From Branchiostoma lanceolatum (lineage: Eukaryota; Chordata; Leptocardii; Amphioxiformes; Branchiostomatidae), in assembly GCF_035083965.1 (NCBI RefSeq), contig NC_089727.1, positions 2,051,501 through 2,115,500 of the forward strand: a stretch of 64,000 nt of DNA, given 5' to 3'. Under the pieces are notes generated by a model, which searched no databases, had not been told where the DNA came from, and saw only the letters and a program-made list of their open reading frames with translations. Made by a program: the position numbers and the translations under genes. This document shows, piece by piece, positions 45,755 to 57,978 of this stretch; positions within the stretch are counted from its first letter, which is position 1; each line of letters opens with the position of its first letter.

Positions 45755-48469
45755 CTAATCATATTTTCTAGCCTCCGGACAACCGACTGAAGCTAGCATA
45801 TCTGATACTTCTGCCAGGGTGCCGTTGTTCGGTGCAGGGTCCACCCCGAGGATCTCGCACATGAGGGGGTAGATGTGGACGGAGTCGAACGGGTCGGACC
45901 GCACGTAGCCCCGCCGGAAGTTCGGCCCCCACGCCCGGAACAGTGCCTGCATGGTCGGGTCCCGGTTGTCGTACCCGTGCTCTCCTTGGTATTGTAAGGC
46001 GCCTGCATACCGCTGGTATAGAAGCGAATCGTTATTATGAGATCAATGGCACAACATGAGCAACGTGCTTTGCGCTACTATTATTTCTTTTACTGTTCTT
46101 GGTGGAAAATGTGTTAACTTGGCGCATTTGCACACATATTAATGTGTGTTCTCATCAGTCTTACGACACGCGTTAGACAATGGATTAGCCAAAAGGCCCG
46201 GGCGTCGACAAGCCAGAAAGTCGTGTAAAATGCCTTTCCCAATGGAGAAACATCAGTCTATGGATCGAAACCAGGAACCAAGCTTGAGCCAATTAAACGT
46301 TCTAACAATTACGCCACACGATGCCCATGTACGTTTGCGCTTGGTGATAATAAAGTAAAGTGACTACGTTGAAACTATGCGCGCATCTTTTTCTAAGAAG
46401 GCTTTTTTTGTAGACAAATAAGGGGATTAGTGATGGCAGACCTCTCTCCAATGGAGTGAGTTCTTGCTATAGTGGATCGTGAGTCTGTGTAGGTGATGCT
46501 GCGGTCCACAGTGAGAAATGGCAGCCTTCACGTCCCTGTACGTACTGATGTGCAACCCTTTCAGTTCTACAGATAAAATAGCAGCACAGGTGCAACGCGG
46601 CAATGCTGCTTTGGGTATATTGAGAGTCAGAGACACACACAGAGGAAGACAGAAACGTCCACCCCCTTGCCGTAAAGACTAAATTGCTTGTAATGACATA
46701 CAGGTACTACTTTAGAATTTACTGCAAAGCCATTAGAAAAACCTACCGAGTAAAAGACGTATCCAGGGTTCGCCATGGCCAGGACGTCTGTCATGCGGGG
46801 ACTGTTGGCGTAGTGGAATCTGGTCGGGAAGTCCTCCTTGTAGTAAACCGTCATGTTGGGGTGGCTGCCGGCCAGCGCGGCGTACACCTCCTCCCTTCGG
46901 CCCGGGGCCGGCTGGATCAGCGCCAGCGGCCCGTAGTCTGCGATCAGCATTTGTAGCGACGAGGCGTTCACGTAGCGCAAGATCTCGATCGGGTTGGGGA
47001 CGTCGTAGACTTGCCGCATGCCGTGATCGGCCGTGAGGATGATGTTGAGGTCCGTCAGTCCTCGTTGTTTGACCTGTTGGAGCAGGTAGCCGATAACACC
47101 GTCTAACTCCTTCAGGACAGTTCGGGCGGCCGCGGACTCGGGTCCGTATATGTGTGACAGGGTGTCCAGCTTAGAGATGTACAAAGCCGTGAAGTCGATG
47201 CCATCGATCGTAAACCAATCCAGTACGGTGTCCACGGCTCTCAAGTACCCGCCGTACGTCTCGTTCCGAATGGACAGAGGTTCGTAGTAGTAGATGTCCG
47301 GGAGAATTCCTGGGATAGGGGTAAGCATGTAAGTTCCAGTACGCTTGCCCTGTCGGCTGGCCGTCACTACGATCGGTTCGATGCCGGGGTCGAGAATCTG
47401 GGTGGAATTATCCACCTCTTCTGGAAAGACGAAATCCCCAGTGGACTTGTCGAAAAATATGTTATGAAGAACGCCGTGGGTTTCTGGGTGACAACCTGGA
47501 AAACACAAGTTACATAGGACTCCTTAAGGACGTCATACATCTATATAGTAAATTCATTTATGTTCGAAGGACTATTTTTGGTAGGAGGGCAAAAGGTTTT
47601 TTGCGGTGTTTTAAGATCGCGGTTGAAACAATTCCGTAGAAATACATTTGAAATGCATATCCACGGTGTCATGAATTCGCGATAGAGACATCACCACGTG
47701 AAAATAAAAGCACCTAAAAATGTCAAGATGTAGAGTAATCTTTGCTTTTGCTTTCATCAGCAAATCTGGCTCGACATGGATGATGGTGTGATGCTTTGAC
47801 TTAATTATTTTTAGCATAACTCGATGTCACCTGGTTGCTAACAAGTAACTCTATTGGCTTTGTATGTAAATTTGATAGTTTCATTACGTACTACAGATAC
47901 CAAGCTTTATTGTCTATGCTCCATTTTTTGCCTCGTGTAAATACCAGATTACGAGACAAATGAAAGTACTATTGAGTGAAACAAAAATCTTAGAGTGCTA
48001 GCACACAACCCCTCCTCCCATAGGATACACTGTTTCAGTGTTGAAACACACACACACAGCCACACACAGACACAGACACACATACACATAAACACACACA
48101 CATTTGCATGTATATGTGTATGTCTTCATGCATGTTCCTTCTTATCTAATTATCAACGTTTGAAGCGATCGTGCATTTTCAAAATTAGTTTCTTCAAAAC
48201 TAGGACTTACCTGTCAAAATGGTGAAGATACAGGGCACTGTTAGCGTGACGTAGGCAGGAGTGACGTACGGCACGTTCACGCCCTCGGCCGAGAAGGCGG
48301 TCAGGTTCGGCAAGTCCTCCAGCCGGTCCAGGTCCCACCGGAACCCGTCCAGGATGACGAGCAGGAGTCTGCCGTGGCTTCTTCCACCCGACACGGGAGC
48401 AGCCGACGAGGTAGAGATCACGAACAACAGAGAGAGCAAAGCTGCTAGACCTAGATGGGACGACGCCAT
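45755..48469 (-). CDS. ENPP-A: ENPP7-like ectophosphodiesterase (421 aa)
   Basis: Three exons on the minus strand: 48469-48211, 47495-46747, 46012-45755, in frame (1266 nt). The family cleaves phosphodiester or phosphocholine bonds with two zinc ions; ENPP7 is the intestinal alkaline sphingomyelinase. Signal peptide MASSHLGLAALLSLLFVIST... Predicted metal/catalytic set: Asp41 (LDGFRWD), Thr77 (LTVPC), Asp197 and His201 (DTLSH), Asp243-His244 (TADHGM) and His348 (GEHGYDN). The FHYANSPR segment and 'VPC' after the Thr favour ENPP7 over ENPP6. The length (421) is close to human ENPP7 (about 458). The C-terminus (ASVGCPEARKYD) lacks the hydrophobic tail of ENPP-B and -C, so this copy may be secreted or may use an unseen exon. 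Confidence 0.88.
46190..46325 (-). repeat. tRNA-derived SINE in intron 2 of ENPP-A
   Basis: Minus-strand head with 'gtgtggcgtaattgtt' and a degenerate B box (GGTTTCGATCC), then the body 'gggaaaggcattttacacg'. Confidence 0.65.
48042..48106. repeat. CA-rich microsatellite in intron 1 of ENPP-A
   Basis: Interrupted (CA)n with CAGACA variants. Confidence 0.85.
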
Positions 48470-49009
48470 GTATGTTGCTACGTACGTCCAATGTTTTTAG
48501 GTCGTGACTACCGTAAACAGACACGTAGCAATACGTAGTTAATCTCTACAAGCCTGCGTTATGAGACCGCAAGAAGCTGACAATACTACAGCCCTGGGTT
48601 ATGATAGAGAATTCCGTTGCAAGGAAATAACCTGGCTCCTCACAAGGCTCGTTGTGATGACTTCCCATGTCACATCGGCGGCTGCTTTTATGAGCACAGT
48701 TGCAAAATTAGCAGCTCAACCAATGGAATTTGCATGCACCTCCATCAGTTTTGCATTTCAACGTTTTGATTGACGTGGATCAGTTTATCAGCACATCAAC
48801 CAATAGGAGCGATTGCATGTCGACTTTTCTTACCTTTCAGAAGGTTATCTTTTGGTAATATTTGTTTGTTATGGTTTTGTGGTTAAGCATAACTCAAGAA
48901 GCAATTGATGCATTAAAAATATTCATTAAGCATACAACCTTGTCGTAACTTGCTATTCTTTGAACCATCTGAAATTGTCTTTACTTCATTGACATATCTA
49001 TTCAGAGGT

Positions 49010-49170
49010 TTGGTATAAAAACTTAGTTCTACCAGATCTGTCCTTAGTCACAGACGAAAGATAGCGGATGCTATCTGAAACGTCTGTTTCAAAATTTTAT
49101 CCAGTTGCTTGAGTAACTATTTTTGGCGTATCTTATTACCTGGATGTCTAACCTTCATCGACGTATTGAT
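49010..49170 (-). repeat. Dispersed repeat of the 'ACTCAAGCAACTGG' family
   Basis: Reverse-complement match to 4250-4370. It extends further (tacctggatgtctaac), as the copy at 8289-8330 does. Confidence 0.6.
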
Positions 49171-50989
49171 GCAATTGTTATGACATTTGGCATGTGGTTA
49201 GGATTGTCCTATCACAGAAATGAGTAGATTTTGGGCTTCCGTTATTGACTCAGTCCACAGAGTCTACATCTACTGTGTGTACGTTTGTGTTGGTGCGCTG
49301 TCCGTACTTATGTGTATACACTGTCAGTAGATTGTCATGAAGTGAATGTGGCGATGGCCGTAAACTTGCTGGAGTGGCAGGAAGTACAGCTCTAAATTGG
49401 TAAAACTAGTCATTAATCAGACATGACAGACAATCCACGGAATAGGCCACTGATTCACGGGGAGGTATTGGCCTGTCTGATTAATGTTTGCGCTCATTTA
49501 TACTTTCCATTTCCTAGTCACGTTGAGTGTAGAGTGATAGGAAGTGATCAATGGATACATATAGTGTTAATCGAAACATCATTTGCATGTTGTTAATCAA
49601 CTTTATCGAACAAGACATGATATACGTGAAACCGTTAATATTTCACAGAGTCTTGAGATCGTGGCTAACTTGATTTAAGAAAGTATGGATTTTAACTGTG
49701 CAAAGTTTTTCGAAATGTCTTGAGTAATGATATTGTGATCATTGGAATTGTAACAAGCTTGTATTTAGAAACGCATTTGTACTAAGAACGGAGTTTGGAT
49801 TATGTTCCAGCATAACCCGCGAGTTTCTTACTGAATAAAATCATCATCATCATCATCTTCGAACTCTTGTTTGTATGTCGCTTTTCTGCCTACACGGTCA
49901 CTCACTACAATGTCACCAATCTCTACTCCGTAATCCATAAACCATTTGCTCAGAGTATCCTTAGAGCTTCCAAACCCATAACAGAGAGACACCGATATTT
50001 CTTAAAATGACATCTAAAGCTTCCAAAGGATGAGCTTAATCGCCAGCCACGTAATCCTATATCGGTGGAGTAATGTGGTTAAACCTGTGTGACGGATACT
50101 CATCACACAATAGGTTTAGTTATATGGCATGTTGGTCCTTTGGTATATTGTGAGCTTGCAACGTTGGATGAATCGAAAACTTCATGTTGTTTAATTCATC
50201 TCCCACCTGCCACATGAATTCCCTTTGGCAGTATCTGAAAATGTTTCATGCAGGCTTACCCGTGTGTGCACTGTTTTGTTGGGCGGTTAATGTCTGAAGA
50301 ATATGATATCTTACGGTGTCTGTTAAAAGTAGGAGCATCGGAGTATGTTGTGAGCTGACGTTCTAGATCATTCTAAACCTTCCTGTAATTTTACCCTATT
50401 CCCACAATTAAAACGTGTGGTTGCTAAAAGTAACAGATCTCTGTGGTAGAAATGGTTAGGGAGTTCTACCTGACAATACTGTTTCACATTAGGAGGGCTA
50501 CACGATATCAACCCCTACTCCGCAATCCACAGACTTTTAATCAGATGATTTTACAGTGACATCTAAAACTTAAAAAGGATTAACTAAAAGGCAAGCTACG
50601 TCATTTCGAGTATGTGGATTAAGGTAGTTAAAGCTGTGTGAAAGCTACTCGTCACACAATGCATATCTGAAACGTTTGGCTGCAGTATATTGATCCTCTG
50701 GTATGTTGTGAGCTTACTGTGTAGAGGATTTGCTCCCTTACTGTTTTTTTTTTAAAATCCATTCCGACCATCGATACGTGCGTCTGCTCAAACATAGCAA
50801 TTCTCTGTGGCAGAACATGCAGATATATAACGCAGACTTACTGTATATATGCACTGGTTTGCTGTGTTGTTTAGCCTCTATAGCAGGCTCTCTTGGCCTT
50901 TTTTGCCTTATAATACACATTGTGCTGATGCCTTCCTATCGTACTGAATCACTTGTGCGGCCAGCCTTGACCTAATGGTTACGGACCGG

Positions 50990-51193
50990 CCGCACAAACG
51001 ACCTAGTACAAAAAGGAGTCATCGGCAAAAAGTGATTCAGAATCCCCCAAGAAGGCCAAGAGAGCCCGTTATGTTACGTGTTGTTACTGTCTAAAAAACT
51101 TGATATCGTCAACGGTATTTTCCCACCGTAACCACCAACCCTCCAAAGTAGGACAGCAGAACGCGCTGAGTCATTCGCGTCGCACCCTTCATC
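50990..51193 (+). promoter_or_regulatory. Conserved 5' flank of ENPP-B
   Basis: The ~200 bp before the ATG is nearly identical upstream of ENPP-C (57770-57978) and ENPP-D (62325-62533). It contains an AP-1 site TGAGTCA at 51167-51173, also at 57952-57958 before ENPP-C. In ENPP-D the site reads GGAGTCA and is probably weakened. No TATA box is obvious. Confidence 0.45.
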
Positions 51194-51592
51194 ATGGCGA
51201 CATCTCGTCTAGCAGCTTTTTTCTCTCCACTGTTTCTGATCACCATCCTGACGACATCAGCCGCTGGTGGAAGAAGCCACGGCAGACTCCTGCTCGTCAT
51301 CCTGGACGGGTTCCGGTGGGACCTGGACCGCCTGGAGGACTTGCCGAACCTGGCCGCCTTCTCGGCCGAGGGCGTGAACGTGCCGTACGTCACTCCTACT
51401 TACGTCACAATGACAGTGCCCAGTATCTTCACCATCGTGACAGGTTTGTTCAACTTTTATTTCGAACGTGTGAGATGTGATAAGGAACGGATGTGGATAT
51501 ATAATGCTTGATGGCAGCAACAGGGGTTAAAACAGAACAAGCATCAAGATATGACTTTGTTTGGATCCACAATCATATACATATAAATATAC

Positions 51593-51643
<51 letters not shown>

Positions 51644-53339
51644 GGCGCGCCTGCGTTTCTGTAGTTCCCAATACACATAGCAAAGGATTGCCATACATCC
51701 TAAGTGTTGTCATTTTTTGTTTGTGGGACTGGAAGGGCCGCAAAAGCAGTCACGGTTAAGTGGTGAAGTCTGAATCTTTGCTATTTTTGCTCATTGGCCT
51801 TCGTACAATTTCTTTCGTTTCGTTTCAACAGGACTTTACCAGGAAAGCCACGGTGTTTTGTACAACTTTCTTTTCGACAAGTCAACGGGGCAGGTCATGT
51901 TTCCGGAAAATGCCCAAAATTCAACGGATTTTCTGAACCCCGGAGTGGAGCCGCTTTGGGTGACGGCCAGAAAGCAGGGCAGGCGGACGGGCACCTACAT
52001 GTTCGAAACCGTCCCGGGCATGCTGCCGGACGTCTACGTCAACGTGCCTTTTACCAAGCGGAACGAAACCTTTGAAGAGATCTATACTGGTATGGGCACT
52101 GCGTTGGACTGGTTTTCGAAGGAGAATGTTGAATTCACTGCTTTTTACATCGGCACGCTGGATAATGCGTCGCATGCATACGGGCCTGAGTCCCCTGCCG
52201 CCCGGGCGACTCTGAAACAAATAGACGAAGTTATCGGCTACCTGCTCCAACAAGTCAAACAACGAGGAATAACGGACCTCAACATCATCCTCGCAGCCGA
52301 TCACGGCTTTCGGCAAGTCTTGAACGTCTCCAACCCGATCGAGATCTACAAATACGTGGATCCCTCCTTCCTGACACTACTGCTTGCCGACCTAGGACCG
52401 CTGGCCCTGATCCAGCCCGCCCCGGGCCGAAGGGAGGAGGTGTACGCCGCGCTGGCCGGCAGCCACCCCAACATGACGGTTTACTACAAGGAGGACTTCC
52501 CGACCAGATTCCACTACGCCAACAGTCCCCGTATGACAGACATCCTGGCCATGGCGGACCCTGGATACGTCATCTATTCGGTAGGTACCTTTGATTACCT
52601 TCACCAAAAAGGTTATATGATTTACATATTGTTGGGCTGTGTGTCTATTTGTGCGCGTATATATGTGCCTGTTAATGAACAGCATAACTCAAGACGTCTC
52701 TTGTTCTGGACGTACATTGGTCGCGATTTTTATTTGTAGAAAGCTCTTGGGACAAAAGGTACTTTGTGTAGGCTTGATGAGCCCCCTGACGGTTTATTTA
52801 GCGCTGCAGGGGCCGATTTTGTTTGATACTTTGGACGAGAATAGCTCAAGAAATGCTTGGCTAAAAACGAGAGCCGTAGCGAAGCTGTATTCTAATACTC
52901 CCTACCGTTACTGGAAAAAGCATCATGCTTCACCTCGGATGAGGATGGCAAACGAAGTGGCTTTATCTGCGTGCTTAGTGTGCAGTAACGTCTCACATTA
53001 TTTGATCATCTGTCTCGTTCGTTCTGATCACAGAGGTACCCTGGAAGGTTAATCAGCCTTGGGCAGCACGGGTACGACAACCGGGACCCGGCCATGAAGG
53101 CGCTGTTCCGGGCGTGGGGGCCGAACTTCCGGCGGGGCTACATGCGGTCCGACCCGTTCGACTCCGTCCACATCTACCCCCTCATGTGCGAGATCCTCGG
53201 GGTGGACCCTGCGCCCAACAACGGCACCCTGGAGGAGGTCAGTGACCTGCTGGTCGGGGTGAGTAGCCGGGGTTTACAGAACAGCGCTGAGACCTACGTC
53301 TTCCTGATAGCTATGATTTTCATAGTGATGCTGATGTGA
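51194..53339 (+). CDS. ENPP-B: ENPP7-like ectophosphodiesterase (434 aa)
   Basis: Exons 51194-51443, 51832-52580 and 53034-53339, total 1305 nt in frame. Signal peptide MATSRLAAFFSPLFLITIL... Predicted zinc ligands and nucleophile: Asp38, Thr74 (MTVPS), Asp194 and His198 (DNASH), Asp240-His241 (AADHGF), His345 (GQHGYDN). Spacing fits human ENPP7 within a few residues. The C-terminus (ETYVFLIAMIFIVMLM) is hydrophobic, consistent with a membrane or GPI anchor. A strong donor-like GGGGTGAGTA (GT at 53259-53260) inside exon 3 could instead splice the tail away. Compared with ENPP-C and -A, residues after the DHG motif differ (VLNVSNPIEIYKYV). Confidence 0.9.
51594..51642. repeat. (GT)n in intron 1 of ENPP-B
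   Basis: Pure GT dinucleotide. A shorter tract occupies the same intron position in ENPP-D (62941-62972), and ENPP-C has its own at 58266-58330. Confidence 0.95.
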
Positions 53340-53639
53340 TAAAACATGCAAATATTTCATAGTCGTACGTGACTAGCCAGCATATTCCATAACACCACTC
53401 AGGCCTATATAATCTATTGGTGACAAGCAGAATTGTAACGATGCACTGAGTTTTAGAAACATAATGGGAAAAGACGTCGTGTGGTCAGATTCCCGTGTTT
53501 TGCAATAGGAAATGTATATCCACTATAATTCAACATCCAAATACTACTGTAATCTGCAGTGATCTGAATATCTTAAAGTCAGAGAGAGTAGCGGGTGTAT
53601 TCCAGAGCATTGCTTAAAGGCCTTAGCGCTAAGACCTAA

Positions 53640-54260
53640 GTCTTGCTGCTGATAGCTTTCATAGTGATGCTGATGTGATGAAAAGATTGAAAATCTTAAA
53701 GTCCCTGAGAGTAGCGGGTGTATTAAGGCCTACAGTTTCTTTTTGGCAACCTTAATTGTTACGATGACACTGATGTTTTAAATAAGTAAAATAAAAGGAT
53801 GAAGTGTCAAGTAGTATTACTATTAGAAGTCATGGTGATGTGGTGAAAAGATTGATTACAAGTGAGTAGGCAACATTTTAGTAAGGCACGTAATCTCTTG
53901 TTGACAACCATTTCAAATGTTACGATGACACTGATGTCAGTAGAAAACTACTATACAGTGTCGGGTAGTATTAGAAGCCATGGTGATGAGGTAAAAAGAT
54001 CGATTACGAGTAGTCAACGTTTTTGTAAGGCAGGTTATCTCTTGTTGACAACCGTATCAAATGTTTCGATGACATTGGCTTTAGAAAAATACTAGTATAA
54101 AGCGTCGGGTGGTACGAGAAACGATGTCGATGTGGTGAAAAGATCCATTACGAGTAAGTAGCCAACGTTTTTGTAAGGCACGTAATCTTTTGTTGACAAC
54201 TATATCAAATGTTGCGATGACGTTAAATATTTTTATAAATACGAAGATAAAGTGACAGGT
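53640..54260. repeat. About 145-bp tandem repeat 3' of ENPP-B
   Basis: Successive diverged units carry 'gatg(t/a)ggt(g/a)aaaagat(t/c)', 'aaggca(c/g)gt(a/t)atct(c/t)ttgttgacaac' and 'aaatgtt(a/t)cgatgaca'. They start near 53640, 53827, 53975 and 54117. The opening of the first unit (gatagctttcatagtgatgctgatgtgatg) resembles the last codons and stop of ENPP-B exon 3. The copy 3' of ENPP-C is at 60590-61220. Confidence 0.7.
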
Positions 54261-54651
54261 GGTTGGATTCTTGTGCTGCATTATAGGAAATGTAATACCC
54301 TCAATTACTACCAAAAGGATATAAAGGGTGTGTATGTACAATAATTTTACAGTAACAATCATGAAAATTAGATATAGCCCAGTCTACACATAACCGTGTG
54401 TGCGTCGGCGAATGCTTACACAGACCCACACACCGTTCTTGACCCGATGAAATATGTTTGTCTGTTCCCAACATGCTATCCAATAAACTGACCAAATATG
54501 ACTATCCACCCTCCGACTCATTTTCTTAAACTTTCAGGGACACAGAGAATTAGTCTGCCACGTTGCTATGGTAACGGATGATGCAAACACGTCAACATGT
54601 CGTTTACTCTACGTAAATGACATCAAGCAAACAATCACAACCTTAATATGC

Positions 54652-54721
<70 letters not shown>

Positions 54722-54740
54722 TAATTGATAGATAGATATA
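54652..54740. repeat. (GATA)n tract 3' of ENPP-B
   Basis: About 17 copies of GATA. The equivalent tract 3' of ENPP-C is at 61608-61690. Confidence 0.95.
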
Positions 54741-55207
54741 CTGATTGAAATAGATGAAGCTATATGAAGATAAAGATAAAGAATCTGATATCTTTTAGTG
54801 GTCTTATCCCACTGTTATCTACCACAAGCCCTTCAAAAGGGATAAGAACGTCTGCCTGTAAATACCGTTTTATATTAGGAGGGCTTTATTACGATGCCAA
54901 TCCCTATTCCGACTTTTAATCAGATGATTTTACAGTGACATCCAAAACTTGAAAAGGATTAACTAAAAGGCAAGCTACGTAATTTTGCATATGTGGATTA
55001 AGGTGACAGCTACTCATCACCGAACATATCCGAAACGTTTGGCTTTAGTTTATTGATCCTCTGGTATGTTGTGAGCTTACTCTGTAGAGGATATGATCCC
55101 TTACTGTTCTTTAAAATCCATTCCGACCGTCGATACGTGCGTCTGCTCAAACATAGCAATTCTCTGTGGCAGAACATGCAGATATGTAACGCAGACTTAC
55201 CTGTACA

Positions 55208-57628
55208 TATGTCACAGTACAGATTGGAATCCAGTACAATCTGGAACTGTCCTAGGACAGATTCCAATCTGTCCTAGGACAGATTGGCCTAGGACAGTTC
55301 CAGGACAGATTGGAATTCCAATCTGTCCTAGGAAAGTTCCAGATTTTACTAGTACAAATTGGAATTCCAATCTGTCGTAGGACAGATTGGAATCCTGATT
55401 CCAATCTGTACTAGTACAGATTGGAATCCTACAACTGAACTGTATATATGCAAATTAGAGACATATTATGGCCATTATGAGTCACTCCATATGCTCAACC
55501 AATTTTTCCAGTTAACACTGGTCAGTTTTATAATAATGACTGGTTTTATTTGCAAACAATTACATACACATACCATTGCAGCCTTACCGGCTGAATTGGG
55601 GTATGGGATAAAACATTCAATTGCTCATACAAGTTTTACCATAACTTAACATTTTTAAAAAGTATACACTTGAGTCAAAAACTACAATTCATTCAATAAC
55701 TCTACGGTAAAAGGTAATGTGGTGTTCTTAAATCTGGAAGTTCTGCAGCTGAACGGTGTGAATTTGTTCTTTGACCTTAGATCCCTACCGTGGACGCTTC
55801 CCCGTTTCGGAGGGAGCCAACTAGAGAAGGTGGGGGATTTAGAGATGGACAGTGCAAATTTCATACACAGATTACGTCGTCTCAGGTACAGGGGAGTGAG
55901 TGACAGCTGTTCTAATGCTCTGTCGTAGCTAACATAGTTTTTACCTAGAATCATTCGGCACGCCCTCTTTTGTACAGCTTCTATGTGGTTTGACTGGAGA
56001 GTAGTGAGACCAGGATGCCACACAGGGCAAGCATACTCTAACAATGGTCTTACAAAACCACAGAAAACAAGCGTTAAGTCATAGTTAACAAGTCCATGTT
56101 TCTTTAGGACACGTACCAGATAAAGCCTACGGTTAGCTTTGCTCACTATCGCGTTTACATGAGTGGACCACTTGAGATCGGCTTGCAGGATTACACCTAG
56201 AACTCTAGCAAACTGCACTAATTCCAACTCTGATGGTCCTACATACAACTGTGGAGGTGGGGGTGGGTTTCTCATAAAACATATCACCATTACTTTACAT
56301 TTCACTGGATTAAGTTGCATGTAATTAGATTCAGTCCAGCGCACAAGTCCATCAACGTCCCTTTGCATTGTAGAAGGAAGAGTTCTGGGTCTGGGTTCGG
56401 CCAACGACATGTCGTCAACGTATTTCCAGCCATCCGCCGACCCTTCTTCAACCGGAACAGCGTCATTGATGAGGGCCAGGAATACGAGAGGGCCTAACTT
56501 AGTTCCTTGTGGTACTCCGCATGACAGTGTTTCCCATTCAGAAAGAGTTCCATGGTACTTGACACGTTGTTGCCGGCTTGTCAGGAAGGAGCAAATCCAA
56601 GGGATGATGGATCGACGTACCCCGAGGGCGAGAAGCTTGTTGATGGCGGTAGGGTGGTGAACACAGTCAAAAGCACGGGTAAAGTCAGTCAGCACGAGTG
56701 TACTGATGTATCCAGGTTTGTCCGTTGTGCTTGCTAGGAAGTGAACTAAACTTGTGAGGTAATGTGTCGTAGATTTCCCCTTGAGGGATCCATACTGGCG
56801 GGTGTCAAGTTTTTTTTACTAGTTTTCAACTTTTTTTCCCCTGGATATACATTTACAGGTAACTTTTACATACCATTTTAGAGATTATGCTATCTTCATT
56901 ATTACTACATAAGGTTGTTTTTTATTGCAATAGTGTATAAACTTATCGAGATATTTGAAGTTAAAAGTTGCTTAGACCTCAGTGTAGAAAGAGTTTCCCC
57001 GGGCTTATGAAGTTCCCCCCCCCCCCCCTCGAGACTTGGTGAGTTAGACCGCGGGGCTGATAGGCCAGCCTGCATGTAGACTGCAGTCATACAACACCAT
57101 GAAAGTCACTGAATTAATCAGAAATCACACCTGGCCAGCCTATGTAATTAGCACATATCTGATAAATTCTATGAAAAGTCTAAGCTAGGGGGATAGGCTG
57201 CGGGCCTGAACAGAACCCCGCGGACTAAAATAAACGTAGAACGGACTAGAAGTACAAGGTTACCAAAAATGATAAGTATGTCACCAACATGGCTCGAAAC
57301 ATGAGATTTGGATATGAATCTTGAACTACTATATTAAGTAGTCTATTTTGTAGGTTAGTACTGTTTATGTAAAGTGTCTGAAGCACAGTTTAATTCAATA
57401 TTCTTATTGTATGACCGTGATAGTATTTCATAGAACATACTCATAATCTGCCATAATATGCAAATGTCACTAATTTACACATATACAGTTCAGTTGTAGG
57501 ATTCCAATCTGTACTAGTACAGATTGGAATCAGGATTCCAATCTGTCCTAGGACGGATTGGAATTCCAATCTGTCCTAGGACAGTTCCAGATTGAACTGG
57601 ATTCCAATCTGTACTGTGACATATACAC
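55208..57628. mobile_element. 2.4-kb element with compound inverted terminal repeats
   Basis: The outer ends TGTCACAGTACAGATTGGAA and TTCCAATCTGTACTGTGACA are inverted. The terminal repeats (about 230 bp left, 155 bp right) are built from many palindromic copies of ATTCCAATCTGTCCTAGGAC and end internally in 'aatcctacaactgaactgta' and its inverse. The empty site is seen 3' of ENPP-C (around 62175, cctgtatatacactgg), so the insertion is younger than the B/C duplication or was lost from C. The probable target is TA/ATA. No transposase was recognised; the interior contains a truncated LINE. Confidence 0.75.
55682..56812 (-). pseudogene. 5'-truncated non-LTR retrotransposon reverse transcriptase
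   Basis: An open frame runs from about 56812 down to the stop at 55682. Motifs: QYGSLKGKSTTHYLT, LTDFTRAFDCVHH (block A), GVPQGTKLGPLVF (block B) and the active-site motif KYVDDMSL, then the thumb and C-terminal part (LSLTPLYLRRR). The endonuclease and the front of the RT are missing, so it is a dead 5'-truncated LINE of the Jockey/CR1-like group (group tentative). It lies inside the inverted-repeat element. The conventional reading frame starts near 56695 only because upstream codons lack ATG. Confidence 0.85.
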
Positions 57629-57978
57629 TGGTTTGTTATATTGTTTAGCCTCCATAACAGGCTCTCTTTGCCTTTTTTGGCTTATAATGAATGCACATTG
57701 TGCTGATGCCTTCTGATCGTACTGGGTCGCTTGTGCAGCCAGCCTTGGCCAAATGGTTACGGACTGGCCGCACAAACGACCTAGTACAAAAAGGAGGCAC
57801 CGGCAAAACGTGATTCAGAAGCCCCCGGCCCCAAAGAAGGCCAAGAGAGCACGTTATGTTTTGTGTTGTTACTGTCTAAAGAACTTGATATCTTGCAACG
57901 GTATTTTCCCACCGTAACCACCAACCATCAAAGTAGGACAGCAGAACGCGCTGAGTCATTCGCGTCGCACCCTTCGTC

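Larger units (their letters stand above)
48470..51193. other. Shared upstream region between divergent ENPP-A and ENPP-B
   Basis: About 2.7 kb between head-to-head genes. It holds a dispersed repeat (49010-49170), a stretch at about 49440-49540 related by inversion to 21160-21245 in CES-3, and a diverged duplication (50025-50165 against 50572-50730, 'gtgtga...tcatcacacaat...gtgagctt'). No gene was found. Confidence 0.6.
53340..55205. other. 3' flank of ENPP-B
   Basis: Nearly identical to 60291-62170 after ENPP-C, showing recent tandem duplication. It holds the 145-bp repeats, the GATA tract and AATAAA hexamers at 53790-53795 and 54482-54487. No gene was found. Confidence 0.7.

Noticed and set aside
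55682..56812. An active retrotransposon
   Set aside because: The endonuclease and N-terminal RT part are missing; only the fingers/palm core and C-terminus remain.
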